NCBI GenBank assembly: GCA_965247565.1
Contig: CBDFHF010000002.1
Location: 62,001 to 126,000 of the forward strand
From: CBDFHF01 sp965247565
GTDB lineage: Bacteria > Pseudomonadota > Gammaproteobacteria > Methylococcales > Methylomonadaceae
DNA length: 64,000 bases
Direction: 5' to 3'
Numbering within the stretch: the stretch's first letter is position 1; each line of letters opens with the position of its first letter. The notes under the pieces were generated by a model. That model did no database searches. It was not told the DNA's origin and saw only the letters and a program-made list of their open reading frames with translations. The position numbers were made by a program, and so were the translations under genes. Shown in pieces: positions 8,808-18,176 of the stretch.

Positions 8808-8841
8808 GCCTTTACTTTGTAAAATCAGTTGAAGTAAAGGC
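8808..8841 (+). other. Stem-loop downstream of the cupin gene
   Basis: GCCTTTACTT (8808-8817) pairs perfectly with AAGTAAAGGC (8832-8841) around a 14-nt loop. No run of T follows, so it may be an RNA-stabilising or weak termination structure rather than a standard terminator. Confidence 0.45.
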
Positions 8842-9023
8842 ATGGTTCAAAAACACACTATGCTGTGATTTTAATTCCTAAAAATCAATATTATAAAATG
8901 AGCGAACCGTGAGTTCTTCTGATACATATCACGCAATTCTCACGAATCCATCGCAATAATGTGATTAGGTTGCCACCAGCAAATCGATAATAATAAAGTA
9001 TTCATTTGGATTTTATTCATTAC

Positions 9024-9752
9024 ATGGCCAGGATCAGAAAACGTATTTTAGTGATTGAAGATGACCCGAGTATTGCTCAGGTGCTGGAAATAAATTTAGC
9101 GGATGAGGGTTACTCAGTGGATCTGGCTATAGACGGCGAAACAGGCTTGGCAAAGTTCTTGGAGCAATCATATGACTTGCTGATTCTCGATTTGATGTTG
9201 CCCGGCATCGATGGTTTAGAGGTTTGTCGGCGTCTGCGTGGCCAATCCACTTATACACCGATCATTATCGTCAGCTCAAAAGCGGCTGAGGTAAACCGGG
9301 TTGTAGGCTTGGAAATGGGGGCCGATGATTATGTGAGCAAACCCTTTTCTTTAGTGGAATTGGTTGCTCGTGTTCGTGCTTTGTTACGGCGGGTTGCAGC
9401 GCTAGAAAATGCTGCTCCACAAAACACTTTACCTGCTATAGTCACGGAGCAGTTACGCATTGATCCCCATACGCACCAGGCATGGCTTGATGGGCAAACT
9501 GTAACCCTCACGGCGCGTGAATTTGAGTTGCTGTATTTTTTCGCTCGCCATCCGGGGCAAATATTTACCCGCATGCAATTGCTGGATCAGGTATGGGGGT
9601 ACTCACACGATGGTTATGAACATACTGTCAACTCACATATCAACCGTTTGCGTGCCAAGATTGAGATTGATCCGGCGCAACCAAAGCACATTTTGACAGT
9701 TTGGGGAATTGGTTACAAATTTTCAGATCCGGACGAAAAGGGAACGACATAA
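9024..9752 (+). CDS. OmpR/PhoB-type response regulator
   Basis: A 242-residue two-component regulator. The receiver has the acidic pocket in VIEDD (E12, D13), the phosphoacceptor D56 in LILDLMLPG, and the conserved lysine in VSKPFS. The C-terminal winged helix (about 145-238) contains LTAREFELLYFFARHPGQIFTR and the VDVHI-like VNSHINRLRAKIE. I prefer ATG 9024, giving MARIRKRILVIEDD; a TTG at 9006 adds six residues. The histidine kinase begins 70 nt after its stop, so they form a cognate pair likely co-transcribed with the downstream barrel and cupredoxin genes. Confidence 0.92.
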   Translation: MARIRKRILVIEDDPSIAQVLEINLADEGYSVDLAIDGETGLAKFLEQSYDLLILDLMLPGIDGLEVCRRLRGQSTYTPIIIVSSKAAEVNRVVGLEMGADDYVSKPFSLVELVARVRALLRRVAALENAAPQNTLPAIVTEQLRIDPHTHQAWLDGQTVTLTAREFELLYFFARHPGQIFTRMQLLDQVWGYSHDGYEHTVNSHINRLRAKIEIDPAQPKHILTVWGIGYKFSDPDEKGTT

Positions 9753-9822
9753 GTTTCCCAGACAAAACCAGGTTAACACCAGCGATAGGTGTAATGATGA
9801 AACTCAGGCAGAGACGCTTGTC

Positions 9823-11580
9823 ATGAACATAAGCTTTCAAAATCGCATCGTCTTGTTTTTTTCTGCGTTATTCCTCAGTGTGCAAATATTGACGATGTTA
9901 TTTGTATACCGGGTCTCACACGACAATGTCATTAAACAAATCGGTCAAAATCTGGTTTACGCCGAGCAATTTTTTGGTATGGCTCTTACCGAACGAGGCA
10001 AACGCATCGCCAGTGAAGCCCGTATTCTGGTAGCCGATTTTGGCTTTAGGACTACGATAAACGACGGTGACCAGAAAACCATCACGTCGGCATTGGAAAA
10101 CCTGGCTCTGCGAATCCACGGGCATCGGGCTTTCTATTTGGACTTGAAAGGTAAGATTATCGCCGATACCAAAGGTGTATACCAAGGAACTGGCTTTATG
10201 TTTCCCGATTCCTTGCATGAAGTTGACCGGTTAGGAAAATCCGTGGTTTTCGGCATATTGGATGGTGAGCTCTACGAATTGGCTTTAGTAAGCGTTCTCG
10301 CACCCATTCCTATCGGTTATGTCGTCGTAGCCACTACCGTTGACAACAGTAGCATAGATCAATACAAGCATTTATCGGCACTGGCTCTTGACATTTCCAT
10401 ACTCGAAAAATCGGATGGCCAAGTTCGCATTTTAACCAGTTCGCTACCAACGGCGATGCAACACTTACTGGCGGATAAATCGATAGTGCTACTAAAATCT
10501 GAAAGTAATGGCTTGGAAAAGACACTGTTAGGAGATACGACCTTTATTAGCCGCTTGCAGTTTTTGCCCTCTGCAACGAAGCAACTAAAACTTTTTGCTG
10601 TGTTGCAAGTTGATTTTGCCCAAGCCATGGCGCCTTACTGGTTAATATTTTATGCAGCGCTGGCTTTGTTAGCTTTTGCATTGCTGGCTACGGTAGCGGG
10701 TAGTATTTTTATTGCCAAAATGGTCTCAAAGCCGGTCCGGGCATTAGCAAGTGCGTCTGAGCAAATCATGAATGGCAAGTTTGACCAGCGACTGCCCATT
10801 GCCGGTCACGATGAGTTGGGTCGACTGGCGGAAACTTTCAACCGTGCCGCCGTGCTTGCCACGCAAATGGGCGAACTTAAACAAAAAGATCAATTGCGCC
10901 GGGAAATGGTAGCCACGGTGTCGCACGATCTACGCACACCATTGACTTCCCTGCACGGTTATTTGGAAACCATGCACCGTAAAGCCCACAGTTTACCCGT
11001 TCTCGAACAGCAGCATTTCTTGGAAGTTGCGCTACGGCAAAGCGAAAAGATCAGCCGTTTAGCTCAGGAATTATTTGAACTGGCCAAATTGGAATGTGAT
11101 GAAACATGTCTTAATCTGGAAGATTTTAGCCTTGCCGAATTGTTACAAGATATTACGCACAAGTTTCAGTTAAATGCCCGGCAAAAAAACCTGAATTTGA
11201 CAGCTGAGTTAAGACTGGGCTTTCCGCCTGTTAGAGGGGACATTGGCCTGATTGAAAGGTTGTTGACCAATCTGATCGACAATGCCATTCGTCATACCGG
11301 CAGCGGTGGAATGGTCAGGATAGACGCTTGTCTTAGCGGTAACAAGATAATGGTATCTGTAACCGATAATGGCGTTGGTATTGCCCCGGCCTATTTACCC
11401 ACCTTATTCGATTGGGAGTCTCCGTTAGCTAAAAAAGCCCGGACTGAGGCGGGAGGTTTCGGCTTAGTGATTGTGGCTAAAATTGTCAGTCTGCATGGCG
11501 GAGCTGTTCAGGTTGAAAGTATTTTGGGTCAAGGTAGTGTATTTCGATTCGACCTGCCAATCGCATCTCCAGGATCTTAG
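9823..11580 (+). CDS. Membrane sensor histidine kinase (HAMP-HisKA-HATPase)
   Basis: A 585-residue inner-membrane sensor kinase. TM1 lies near residues 8-28, followed by a periplasmic sensor of about 240 residues, TM2 near 270-298, a HAMP linker, HisKA with phosphoacceptor H368 in TVSHDLRTPLTS, and a C-terminal ATPase domain with N box LLTNLIDNAIRHT, G1 box DNGVGIA and G2-like GGFGLVIV. The start at ATG 9823 is chosen because upstream codons to 9709 give a charged, non-conserved leader before the first membrane helix. It is the cognate partner of the regulator at 9024. The ligand is not evident; the downstream cupredoxin hints at copper or redox sensing, which is inference. Confidence 0.9.
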   Translation: MNISFQNRIVLFFSALFLSVQILTMLFVYRVSHDNVIKQIGQNLVYAEQFFGMALTERGKRIASEARILVADFGFRTTINDGDQKTITSALENLALRIHGHRAFYLDLKGKIIADTKGVYQGTGFMFPDSLHEVDRLGKSVVFGILDGELYELALVSVLAPIPIGYVVVATTVDNSSIDQYKHLSALALDISILEKSDGQVRILTSSLPTAMQHLLADKSIVLLKSESNGLEKTLLGDTTFISRLQFLPSATKQLKLFAVLQVDFAQAMAPYWLIFYAALALLAFALLATVAGSIFIAKMVSKPVRALASASEQIMNGKFDQRLPIAGHDELGRLAETFNRAAVLATQMGELKQKDQLRREMVATVSHDLRTPLTSLHGYLETMHRKAHSLPVLEQQHFLEVALRQSEKISRLAQELFELAKLECDETCLNLEDFSLAELLQDITHKFQLNARQKNLNLTAELRLGFPPVRGDIGLIERLLTNLIDNAIRHTGSGGMVRIDACLSGNKIMVSVTDNGVGIAPAYLPTLFDWESPLAKKARTEAGGFGLVIVAKIVSLHGGAVQVESILGQGSVFRFDLPIASPGS

Positions 11581-11620
11581 AGTCTATGCGCCAGCATTTT
11601 TTATCAGTAAACAGTCGCCG

Positions 11621-12859
11621 ATGAAGTGGTTAAGGCTCAATCTGTTGCTGTTTGCTACATACTCTGGCTTTGCCAACGCAGCAAAGACGCACGGTGAATG
11701 GTTTGATTTTAGCTGGAATGGATTGCTGGATCTCCGCTATCAATACATTGATGCCTCCCCCGATGGAGCCGATAATGGCTTAGGTAAATTTCGCGTAGCG
11801 GGTAATGGTAATCGCTTGCGTGTTAATGAGGCGGCACTAACGCTGCAGTCTGCCCTGGGTTGGGATTGGTCAAGTACCGTCACGCTAAAATATGCCCCTC
11901 GGCAATACAATCCGCTTGACCTTAGCGAGGCTTTCCTCAGTTACCGCCCCGTTAGTACCTCAGCCTGGCAAATAAACGCCAGGCTAGGTATGTTTTTTCC
12001 GCCGATTTCCTTAGAAAATACCGGCACAGCCTGGAGCAGTCCTTACACGCTCAGCTCTTCAATGATTAACAGCTGGGTTGGCGAGGAACTAAAAACGTTT
12101 GGCGGGGAAACCCGTATCAGTTATCAGTTTGAAAGTGGCGACCGGATCGGACTATTCGGTGCTGGCTTAGCCAATAATGATACAGCCGGCACACTGTTGG
12201 CATGGCGGGGTTGGAGGCTGCATGATTATGAAGCCTCCTTACAGGATCGCTTAGGTTTAACCAACGACATCCATGCCCTTTTCCCTCAGCAGGCTCTACT
12301 GTCCCAGCCCTTTGTCGAAGTCGATGGCAGACCCGGCTTTTACGCCGGGCTGACTGCGGAGCGCTCAAAACACTACAGTTTTAGGGCGCTTTACTATGAC
12401 AACCGTGCCAAGCCTTCTGCAATCAGTAACGGCCAATATGCTTGGCATACCCAGTTTTACAGCATGGGCGTCAAGCTGGAGTTGCCATGGGAACTTACCC
12501 TCATTAGTCAGGGCATGAATGGCCGCACCCGTATGGGTGAAGAAATTGCCGGTAAATTTGCCGTTGATGTTGGTTTTTGGGCGGCATCGGTTTTGCTGAG
12601 CAAATCCCTCGAAATACATCGTATGAGCATCCGCTATGATCGTTTTGGTACCGATGAAAATGATTATCTGGCCCAAGACATAAACCGCGAACAGGGTTTC
12701 GCCTGGACTGCAAATTACAATCTGACATTAGCAAAGCGGCATCAGCTTAATTTTGAAGCCAGTTATATCAACAGTGACCGGCTCGCCCGGCTAAGCTTAG
12801 GTCAATCGACTAACCAAGAGGAAATCCTATGGCAAATCGCCTATCGCGTTTTTTTTTAG
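11621..12859 (+). CDS. Outer-membrane beta-barrel protein (porin-like)
   Basis: A 412-residue exported protein with signal peptide MKWLRLNLLLFATYSGFANA. Alternating amphipathic strands rich in Tyr and Trp, such as GLLDLRYQYIDA and WQINARLGMFFPP, continue to a terminal phenylalanine (YRVFF), the classic signature recognised by the BAM machinery. I chose ATG 11621 because it places the signal peptide at the N-terminus; an upstream frame extension overlaps the kinase gene. It resembles phosphate-selective or general porins only loosely. It overlaps the cupredoxin gene by 31 nt, suggesting a shared job at the envelope. Confidence 0.7.
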   Translation: MKWLRLNLLLFATYSGFANAAKTHGEWFDFSWNGLLDLRYQYIDASPDGADNGLGKFRVAGNGNRLRVNEAALTLQSALGWDWSSTVTLKYAPRQYNPLDLSEAFLSYRPVSTSAWQINARLGMFFPPISLENTGTAWSSPYTLSSSMINSWVGEELKTFGGETRISYQFESGDRIGLFGAGLANNDTAGTLLAWRGWRLHDYEASLQDRLGLTNDIHALFPQQALLSQPFVEVDGRPGFYAGLTAERSKHYSFRALYYDNRAKPSAISNGQYAWHTQFYSMGVKLELPWELTLISQGMNGRTRMGEEIAGKFAVDVGFWAASVLLSKSLEIHRMSIRYDRFGTDENDYLAQDINREQGFAWTANYNLTLAKRHQLNFEASYINSDRLARLSLGQSTNQEEILWQIAYRVFF

Positions 12860-13500
12860 CCGCCTACTTAGCCACCTTAGCCTTGCCAGGGCTGGCAACA
12901 CCGTTAACAGGCAGGGTAGGTGCCGGAGGTAAGCCCCTGTCGGATGTGGTGATCACGGCAACTCCGTTGCATGAAACTGACGATAAAATCCAAACCAAGA
13001 GGCAACCCGAATCAATCGTGCTAGATCAAAAAAGCCGCGAATTCATACCGCATGTGCTTGCGGTCAGGACTGGCACCCCGGTATTCTTTCCGAATAGCGA
13101 CGACATCCGCCACCATGTCTATTCGTTCTCTCAGGCTAAACGCTTTGAAATCAAGCTGTACAGCGGAACCCCAAAAAAACCCGTGGTGTTTAATAAACCT
13201 GGCCTGGTGGCATTGGGCTGCAACATACATGATTGGATGCTAGGGTTTGTGTTTGTGACTGATGCACCTCATTTCACCAAGACCGATTCGTCCGGGCACT
13301 GGTCACTAAACCTACCCGAAGGCGACTATCAGATTGAATTGTGGCATCCGGATGCCGCTGCTGGTTCTGGAGTGGTTAGAGAAACACTACATCTACCCGT
13401 AGATCAGCCACTACATCATTCTATTGATCTGAAAACTATGCGGCAGAGTGGTAAACCACCCAATACCTTGCAACTTCAGGGCTACAGCGATGGCTTTTAG
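12829..13500 (+). CDS. Exported cupredoxin-domain protein (methylamine-utilisation-like)
   Basis: A 223-residue periplasmic protein: signal peptide to about residue 24, a short beta domain, then a cupredoxin domain. A type-1 copper site can be read: His in DIRHHVYSFS, Cys and His in LGCNIHDWMLG, with the nearby Met of DWM as axial ligand. A C-terminal beta-sandwich follows (GHWSLNLPEGDYQIELWHPDA). Homologues are often labelled methylamine utilization protein, but their function is not settled; electron transfer or copper handling is the reasonable guess. Start ATG 12829 has GAGGAA at 12819-12824, inside the end of the barrel gene. Confidence 0.8.
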   Translation: MANRLSRFFLAAYLATLALPGLATPLTGRVGAGGKPLSDVVITATPLHETDDKIQTKRQPESIVLDQKSREFIPHVLAVRTGTPVFFPNSDDIRHHVYSFSQAKRFEIKLYSGTPKKPVVFNKPGLVALGCNIHDWMLGFVFVTDAPHFTKTDSSGHWSLNLPEGDYQIELWHPDAAAGSGVVRETLHLPVDQPLHHSIDLKTMRQSGKPPNTLQLQGYSDGF

Positions 13501-13723
13501 GGATATTTAATCTTGCTTTCAGTTCTGCATGGAAATGCTCTTTCTCGGTTTATAACATCCCGATAATTGTTCCCGCTTCCCAAATGTTCGATTCTCACGA
13601 AAATGTTAATCCTAGGTGAGGATTTTGTGATCTTTAGAACCGCATAATGACTCTGCATTCGCAAAGTAATACAAAGAGGCAATGCAAGCTACTTACTCAG
13701 ATGTTCTATTTGGAGAAACCATA

Positions 13724-14536
13724 ATGATCAGTACAAAAAAACTCAAACATCTTCCGCTAACCGCAATAATATTGGGTATGAGTTTGGCTTATCAAGCTGA
13801 AGCGACCCAAGTGCGGGTGACGGTGACTAATCTTGCTCCACAAAATGGTACTAACTTAACGCCGGTATGGTTGGGTTTTCACGATGGCGGTTTTGATTTA
13901 TATGATATGGAGGTAACGGCACCTTCATTTCTTGAGTCGGCTGCTGAGGATGGCAATACCGCGCCCGTCACAGCGGCTTTCATTGCCAGGGCTTACAATG
14001 TCCAAACTACGCTAACCAGTCTGAATAATCCGCCGGTTTTCGCCCCTGGGGTAAGCAATAGCGCAGTCTTTGATCTGGATCCCACGTCAAACCGGTATCT
14101 AAGTTTTCTAAGTATGATTATTCCCAGTAACGATGCTTTCATCGGTAATGGCAATCAGACAGGTCATGCGATATTTGATGTTGCAGGCAACTTTTTAGGT
14201 CAGGATTTCATCCTGACCGGCGAAAATGTGCGGGATGCAGGCACGGAAGTGAATGACGAAATACCCGCAAACACGGCGTTTCTTGGGCAGGCCGCCCCGA
14301 ATACCGGCGTGACTGAAAACGGGGTAGTCGGAATTCATTCCGGATTTTTATCCGGTGGCAGTATTCTTGGGGATGCGCGTTTTGCTAATGCCGATTTCAA
14401 ATCGAGCGGCTATCAAATCGCCAGAATTCAAGTGAGCACCGTGCCAATTCCGGCTGCAATGCCATTAATGCTAGGTGGATTGGGGCTTTTAGCACGATTA
14501 AGCCTCCGAGGTCGTTCGCGGTCCGCTATTGCCTGA
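13724..14536 (+). CDS. Secreted spondin-domain protein with VPxPA (PEP-CTERM-type) tail
   Basis: A 270-residue exported protein. After a signal peptide (to about AEATQ) comes a spondin-N-like domain beginning QVRVTVTNLAPQNGTNLTPV with the pattern VWLGFHDGGFDLYD. The C-terminus is VPIPAAMPLMLGGLGLLARL followed by a basic tail, i.e. a VPxPA sorting motif, hydrophobic helix and arginine cluster, the substrate signature of exosortase (PEP-CTERM) systems. ATG 13724 follows TGGAGAAACC. The product should be processed at the membrane and released or surface-linked. No exosortase is in the window. Confidence 0.8.
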   Translation: MISTKKLKHLPLTAIILGMSLAYQAEATQVRVTVTNLAPQNGTNLTPVWLGFHDGGFDLYDMEVTAPSFLESAAEDGNTAPVTAAFIARAYNVQTTLTSLNNPPVFAPGVSNSAVFDLDPTSNRYLSFLSMIIPSNDAFIGNGNQTGHAIFDVAGNFLGQDFILTGENVRDAGTEVNDEIPANTAFLGQAAPNTGVTENGVVGIHSGFLSGGSILGDARFANADFKSSGYQIARIQVSTVPIPAAMPLMLGGLGLLARLSLRGRSRSAIA

Positions 14537-14595
14537 TTGCCGTGGCGGGACACTTTAACATGTAAGTGTTACGGTGATGAGCATAGTATAAAAAT

Positions 14596-14625
14596 AGGAC
14601 GCTAAATTTATATAGCGTCCTTTTC
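14596..14625 (+). terminator. Rho-independent terminator
   Basis: AGGACGCTA (14596-14604) pairs with TAGCGTCCT (14613-14621) and is followed by TTTT. It ends the spondin-protein transcript. Confidence 0.85.
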
Positions 14626-14798
14626 CGCCCCTTAAAAAATTTTAGGGAATTTTTATGAATAAGTCATTTCAATGTTTTTCAAGCCCCCACGCTGATAACG
14701 CAAATTATTTTAAACTTGATTGAGCGAGTTGGTTTGCTCCATTAATCCGGCAGCCTCCTTGCCATTTAAACATAACTTATTAAACAAACTTTTCGTTT

Positions 14799-16223
14799 TT
14801 AAGTTTGGGTTACTGCTACGATCTTCCTTCCATTTGGTGAGGGTTTTATGCGTTGCTTTTGTTCAAGTTTTTTAAAGTCCATCACGTTTGATCGGTCGTG
14901 GTTTAGCACTATTTTCAATGCATCAAAACACTGCCGGTCAATTGCGCTATCAATCATATCTTGCATTATTTCCAATGTTCGACTTACTGAATTTGCGGCA
15001 TGGTAAGGTCGTTCGGCACTGATAGCGTCGAAGATATCTGCTACTGTGATAATGCGTGTTTCCAATCGAATTTTTTCAGCGCTCAGACGACGAGGGTAGC
15101 CTTTTCCATCTAAACGCTCATGATGTGCACCGGCTATTTCAGCGAGCTCTGAAAATTGCGCAATCTTACTCAAAATTTCTTCGCTTAAACGGGCGTGTTG
15201 TTGAACATGTCGAAATTCTTCGTCAGTTAGCTTTCCAGGTTTTTCCAAGATGGCGCTGCTAATGCCCAATTTTCCAACATCGTGCAACAGGGCGGCGCGT
15301 TTAACCCACTGGCATTGAATAGCAGGTAGGTTTAGTTGCTGAGCTATAGCTATCGCATAAAAGCCAACTCGATCACTATGTCCAGCTGTAAAAGGGCTTT
15401 TTGAGTCAATTACTTGGCCAAAAGCGGCGGCAATATCATCTAAATATTGATCGTCTAATGGCATCGAAAAATGTGCGGGTTCTAATTCAAAAACCGCTTT
15501 AGCAAGTCCCGGGGCATTTAAAATTTGCCAAAACTCCTTATTCTGTGCAACTCGTTCAAATGCGGCAACTAATAACGGATCGAACCAACTTCCCGCACGC
15601 AGGCGAATTTCCTGCAGGGCGGCATCCTGACCGTTGGCAAAATTAAACACATCGATTACTTGCGAAAGTAATGCAATTCTGGCATTTAGTGGTATGGAAT
15701 TGCCAATTAACCCATCAGGTCGGCCACTACCTTGCCAATGTTCATCCAGAGACTGTATACCAGCTGCTACAGTTTCGGGGAAACGTAGTCGTCTGGCAAT
15801 TTGGGCGCCACGATTGCAACGTGTCTGGATCAGTTCCTGGGCAATCGAATCGCCGTTACGCATAATATTCAAAATGCTACTTAAACGTTTTGTCCAACTA
15901 ACGTTTTTACCAGTGTGTTCAATTACAAAACCCAGAATCTGCGTTGTATTAGTGCCTATTAGCTTAAAATCGTGTTTAAAACTTAAGTCATCAGTAAGAT
16001 AAAGCTCGCAAATTCTTGCGGCATTGCTGCTACAACCTAAATCTTTTAACAATAAGGTGTAATACAAACTCCATAGTGATTGTTCATCTAAACCAATTTC
16101 CTTTCCAATATGAATCCCGATCCAGCAAGATCTCATGCAATGACCTTCAGGCTGACCTTCAGTCATATCTAATGCGTAGCTAAGCGAACCCAGTAGTTCC
16201 GCTAATTTAAGTGTGCTTGTCAT
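14799..16223 (-). CDS. HD-GYP domain cyclic-di-GMP phosphodiesterase
   Basis: A 474-residue cytosolic protein. The C-terminal half (from about residue 270) is a full HD-GYP domain: TAGHSDRVG, LLHDVGKLGI, KPGKLTDEEF, AHHERLDGKGYP and ITVADIFDAISAERPY. These carry the metal ligands and GYP motif of c-di-GMP phosphodiesterases. The N-terminal half is a second, degenerate HD-like helical domain (LAELLGSLSYALDMTEGQPEGH, LDEHWQGSGRPDGL) without an intact catalytic HD. The layout matches tandem HD-GYP proteins in which one copy is regulatory. It stands alone on the minus strand. Confidence 0.88.
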   Translation of the reverse strand: MTSTLKLAELLGSLSYALDMTEGQPEGHCMRSCWIGIHIGKEIGLDEQSLWSLYYTLLLKDLGCSSNAARICELYLTDDLSFKHDFKLIGTNTTQILGFVIEHTGKNVSWTKRLSSILNIMRNGDSIAQELIQTRCNRGAQIARRLRFPETVAAGIQSLDEHWQGSGRPDGLIGNSIPLNARIALLSQVIDVFNFANGQDAALQEIRLRAGSWFDPLLVAAFERVAQNKEFWQILNAPGLAKAVFELEPAHFSMPLDDQYLDDIAAAFGQVIDSKSPFTAGHSDRVGFYAIAIAQQLNLPAIQCQWVKRAALLHDVGKLGISSAILEKPGKLTDEEFRHVQQHARLSEEILSKIAQFSELAEIAGAHHERLDGKGYPRRLSAEKIRLETRIITVADIFDAISAERPYHAANSVSRTLEIMQDMIDSAIDRQCFDALKIVLNHDRSNVMDFKKLEQKQRIKPSPNGRKIVAVTQT

Positions 16224-16310
16224 TTCGGTTCTCGGTCTTTGATAGATGCTTTTTGAGTAAAATATAAGGAAATATCGGCAGAAACGTTTAAAACTTTAAA
16301 AAAGCTTGCT

Positions 16311-16724
16311 AGGTTCTGTTGACATTTCATTTCACCGCAGCCGAATGAGTATCGAAACCCAGCGGATAAAGCCCATATAATTTCTGGCGAGCTTTTCGAG
16401 TCGTGAAAACACTCGCTGGTAGTGTTTAATTTTGCCGAAAAAATCACTCGATGAGCTGGCGTTCTTTATACACAAACCAATCGCACTCACGCGTTGCAAT
16501 CCGGTTGCTGCGCGGCGGGATAACTGCTTGTATGCCTTATTGCCGGATAGCTTCGATAAAGGCATCGCTGTCATATCCCCTTACCGCCAAGCAGGGTACC
16601 GGACGGGGACGGGGTGAGCTGCCACAACGCCTCCGACTGCCCGATGTCGCTGGATTGGTGTTCGACATTTCCACTGAAAATGCCGGAATTCTTATGTTTC
16701 ACAGGTGAAATGTCAACAGAACCT
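16311..16724 (-). mobile_element. Internally deleted IS5-type element with both inverted repeats
   Basis: AGGTTCTGTTGACATTTCA (16311-16329) is repeated inverted at the other end (TGAAATGTCAACAGAACCT, 16706-16724), a boundary of about 414 bp flanked by TA on both sides. Inside, the minus strand encodes the C-terminal part of an IS5-family transposase broken by stops and a frame change: GYDSDAFIEAIRQ, then QAVIPPRSNR, YKERQLIE and the terminal block KIKHYQRVFSRLEKLARNYMG. The N-terminal two thirds are missing. It cannot move by itself but could be mobilised by a related transposase. Confidence 0.75.
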
Positions 16725-16820
16725 AATGCCTACGTTAGACAATATCGACAATCGGAGGGAGTCGGAAGCTATTCGTGCCATTTAACTAACTCCAAATGCG
16801 ATGAATGTATTTGGTTTGTT

Positions 16821-18038
16821 TCATTCTCGAATTAACACCACAAGCCCGGTTGCAACAAAAGCAAATAGACCGGACGCCATAAAGGCCAGAGTGTAATTTC
16901 CCGCTATTTGATGAAGGTAGCCTGCGCCATAGGATGCGATCGCCGCCCCGATCTGGTGGGCGAAGCAAATCCATCCGAATACGACCCCGACATTTTGCTT
17001 GCCGAACAAATCGGCGGTGAGTGCGGATGTGGCCGGGATGGTCGATAACCAATTCAGTCCATAAACGACAGAAAATGCCATGAGTTGCCCGGTCGATTCG
17101 ACGTATGGCAATAGCAGTAAAGTTGCGCCCCGGAGCAGGTAATAAATCGCCAGCGGCCAGCGTTTCCCGAAGCGGTCGCAGAGCCAGCCGGATAATATCG
17201 TGCCAAAGACATCCGTAGCCCCCATCAAACCCAATGAAACCGCCATCGTCATTTCGGGGAAGCCATGTTCAATGCCGTGAGAGATTAAATGGGTTTGGAA
17301 CAGCCCCGACGTAGTAAGGCCGCAGATGCCAAAGCTGAAGGCCAGTAACCAGAATTGCGGGTTAGCCATTGCTTTACGCATCGGGTTCGGGTCAGGGCTA
17401 AGGGTTGTATCTGTATATCCATTTGCACCGTAAGATCTTATCCCCTTTAAACCGGGGCTATCGGCCATTAGCCAGATCACCAAAGGCAATACGACCAATG
17501 CCAGCAGTACCACAATAAATAAGGTTGTCGTTCGCCATCCTTCATGGATATTTAGCTTCATGAGCACTGGCGTGAATATTAATTGCCCGGACGAAAATGC
17601 CGCGCCTAATATCCCCAAAGCCAACCCACGGCGTTCATGAAACCAACGGTTAACCACCGCAGAACCCATGATCATCGAAGTCCCGCCCGAACCTGCGCCG
17701 ATGACGACACCCCAAAGCAGGTACAATTGCCACGGTTGTTGCATCAGGACGCTCCCACCTGCTCCCAACGTCACCATGATAATCAATAAGATAGTGATGG
17801 CCTTTACGCCGTACACATCCATCAACCGACCCAGGAACGGCCCTGCCAGCCCGAACAAAAACAGGTTGACCGCAATTGCTCCACTGATGGTTTCCCGACT
17901 CCAGTGAAATTCCTGCTCCAGAGACAACATGATAATGCCGGGGACTGATCGTAAAGTAGAACCGACAAACAGACACACAAATGTGACAGCGAGGACAATC
18001 CAGGCATAGTGAATATCCTTATGTTTAAATGTTGCCAT
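16821..18038 (-). CDS. MFS transporter, oxalate/formate antiporter (OFA)-like
   Basis: A 405-residue major-facilitator protein with about 12 membrane helices, start ATG at 18038. The first helix (HYAWIVLAVTFVCLFVGSTL) and the cytoplasmic loop GRLMDVYGVKAITI are typical, and the second half repeats the pattern at GWLCDRFGKRWPL. Overall it is most like the OFA and monocarboxylate-type MFS families. Substrate cannot be read from sequence. It lies 138 bp downstream of pxmC on the same strand, but a terminator at 18122-18146 separates them. Formate is a methane-oxidation intermediate, so formate transport is an attractive but untested idea. Confidence 0.75.
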   Translation of the reverse strand: MATFKHKDIHYAWIVLAVTFVCLFVGSTLRSVPGIIMLSLEQEFHWSRETISGAIAVNLFLFGLAGPFLGRLMDVYGVKAITILLIIMVTLGAGGSVLMQQPWQLYLLWGVVIGAGSGGTSMIMGSAVVNRWFHERRGLALGILGAAFSSGQLIFTPVLMKLNIHEGWRTTTLFIVVLLALVVLPLVIWLMADSPGLKGIRSYGANGYTDTTLSPDPNPMRKAMANPQFWLLAFSFGICGLTTSGLFQTHLISHGIEHGFPEMTMAVSLGLMGATDVFGTILSGWLCDRFGKRWPLAIYYLLRGATLLLLPYVESTGQLMAFSVVYGLNWLSTIPATSALTADLFGKQNVGVVFGWICFAHQIGAAIASYGAGYLHQIAGNYTLAFMASGLFAFVATGLVVLIRE

Positions 18039-18121
18039 TCTGATTAAGCACCTTGCTATTACTAAATAAATTGAGATTCACATTCATCCCGATTAGGGCG
18101 TTGGGATGACCTGTTACTCAC

Positions 18122-18146
18122 AAAAGGGCAGACACAAAGCCTGCCC
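18122..18146 (-). terminator. Terminator of the pxm operon
   Basis: On the minus strand GGGCAG (18146-18141) pairs with CTGCCC (18131-18126) around a 9-nt loop and is followed by TTTTG. It lies 31 nt beyond the pxmC stop. Confidence 0.8.
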
Positions 18147-18176
18147 TATTCAAAGTGAATTACTTACTTCATCCGC

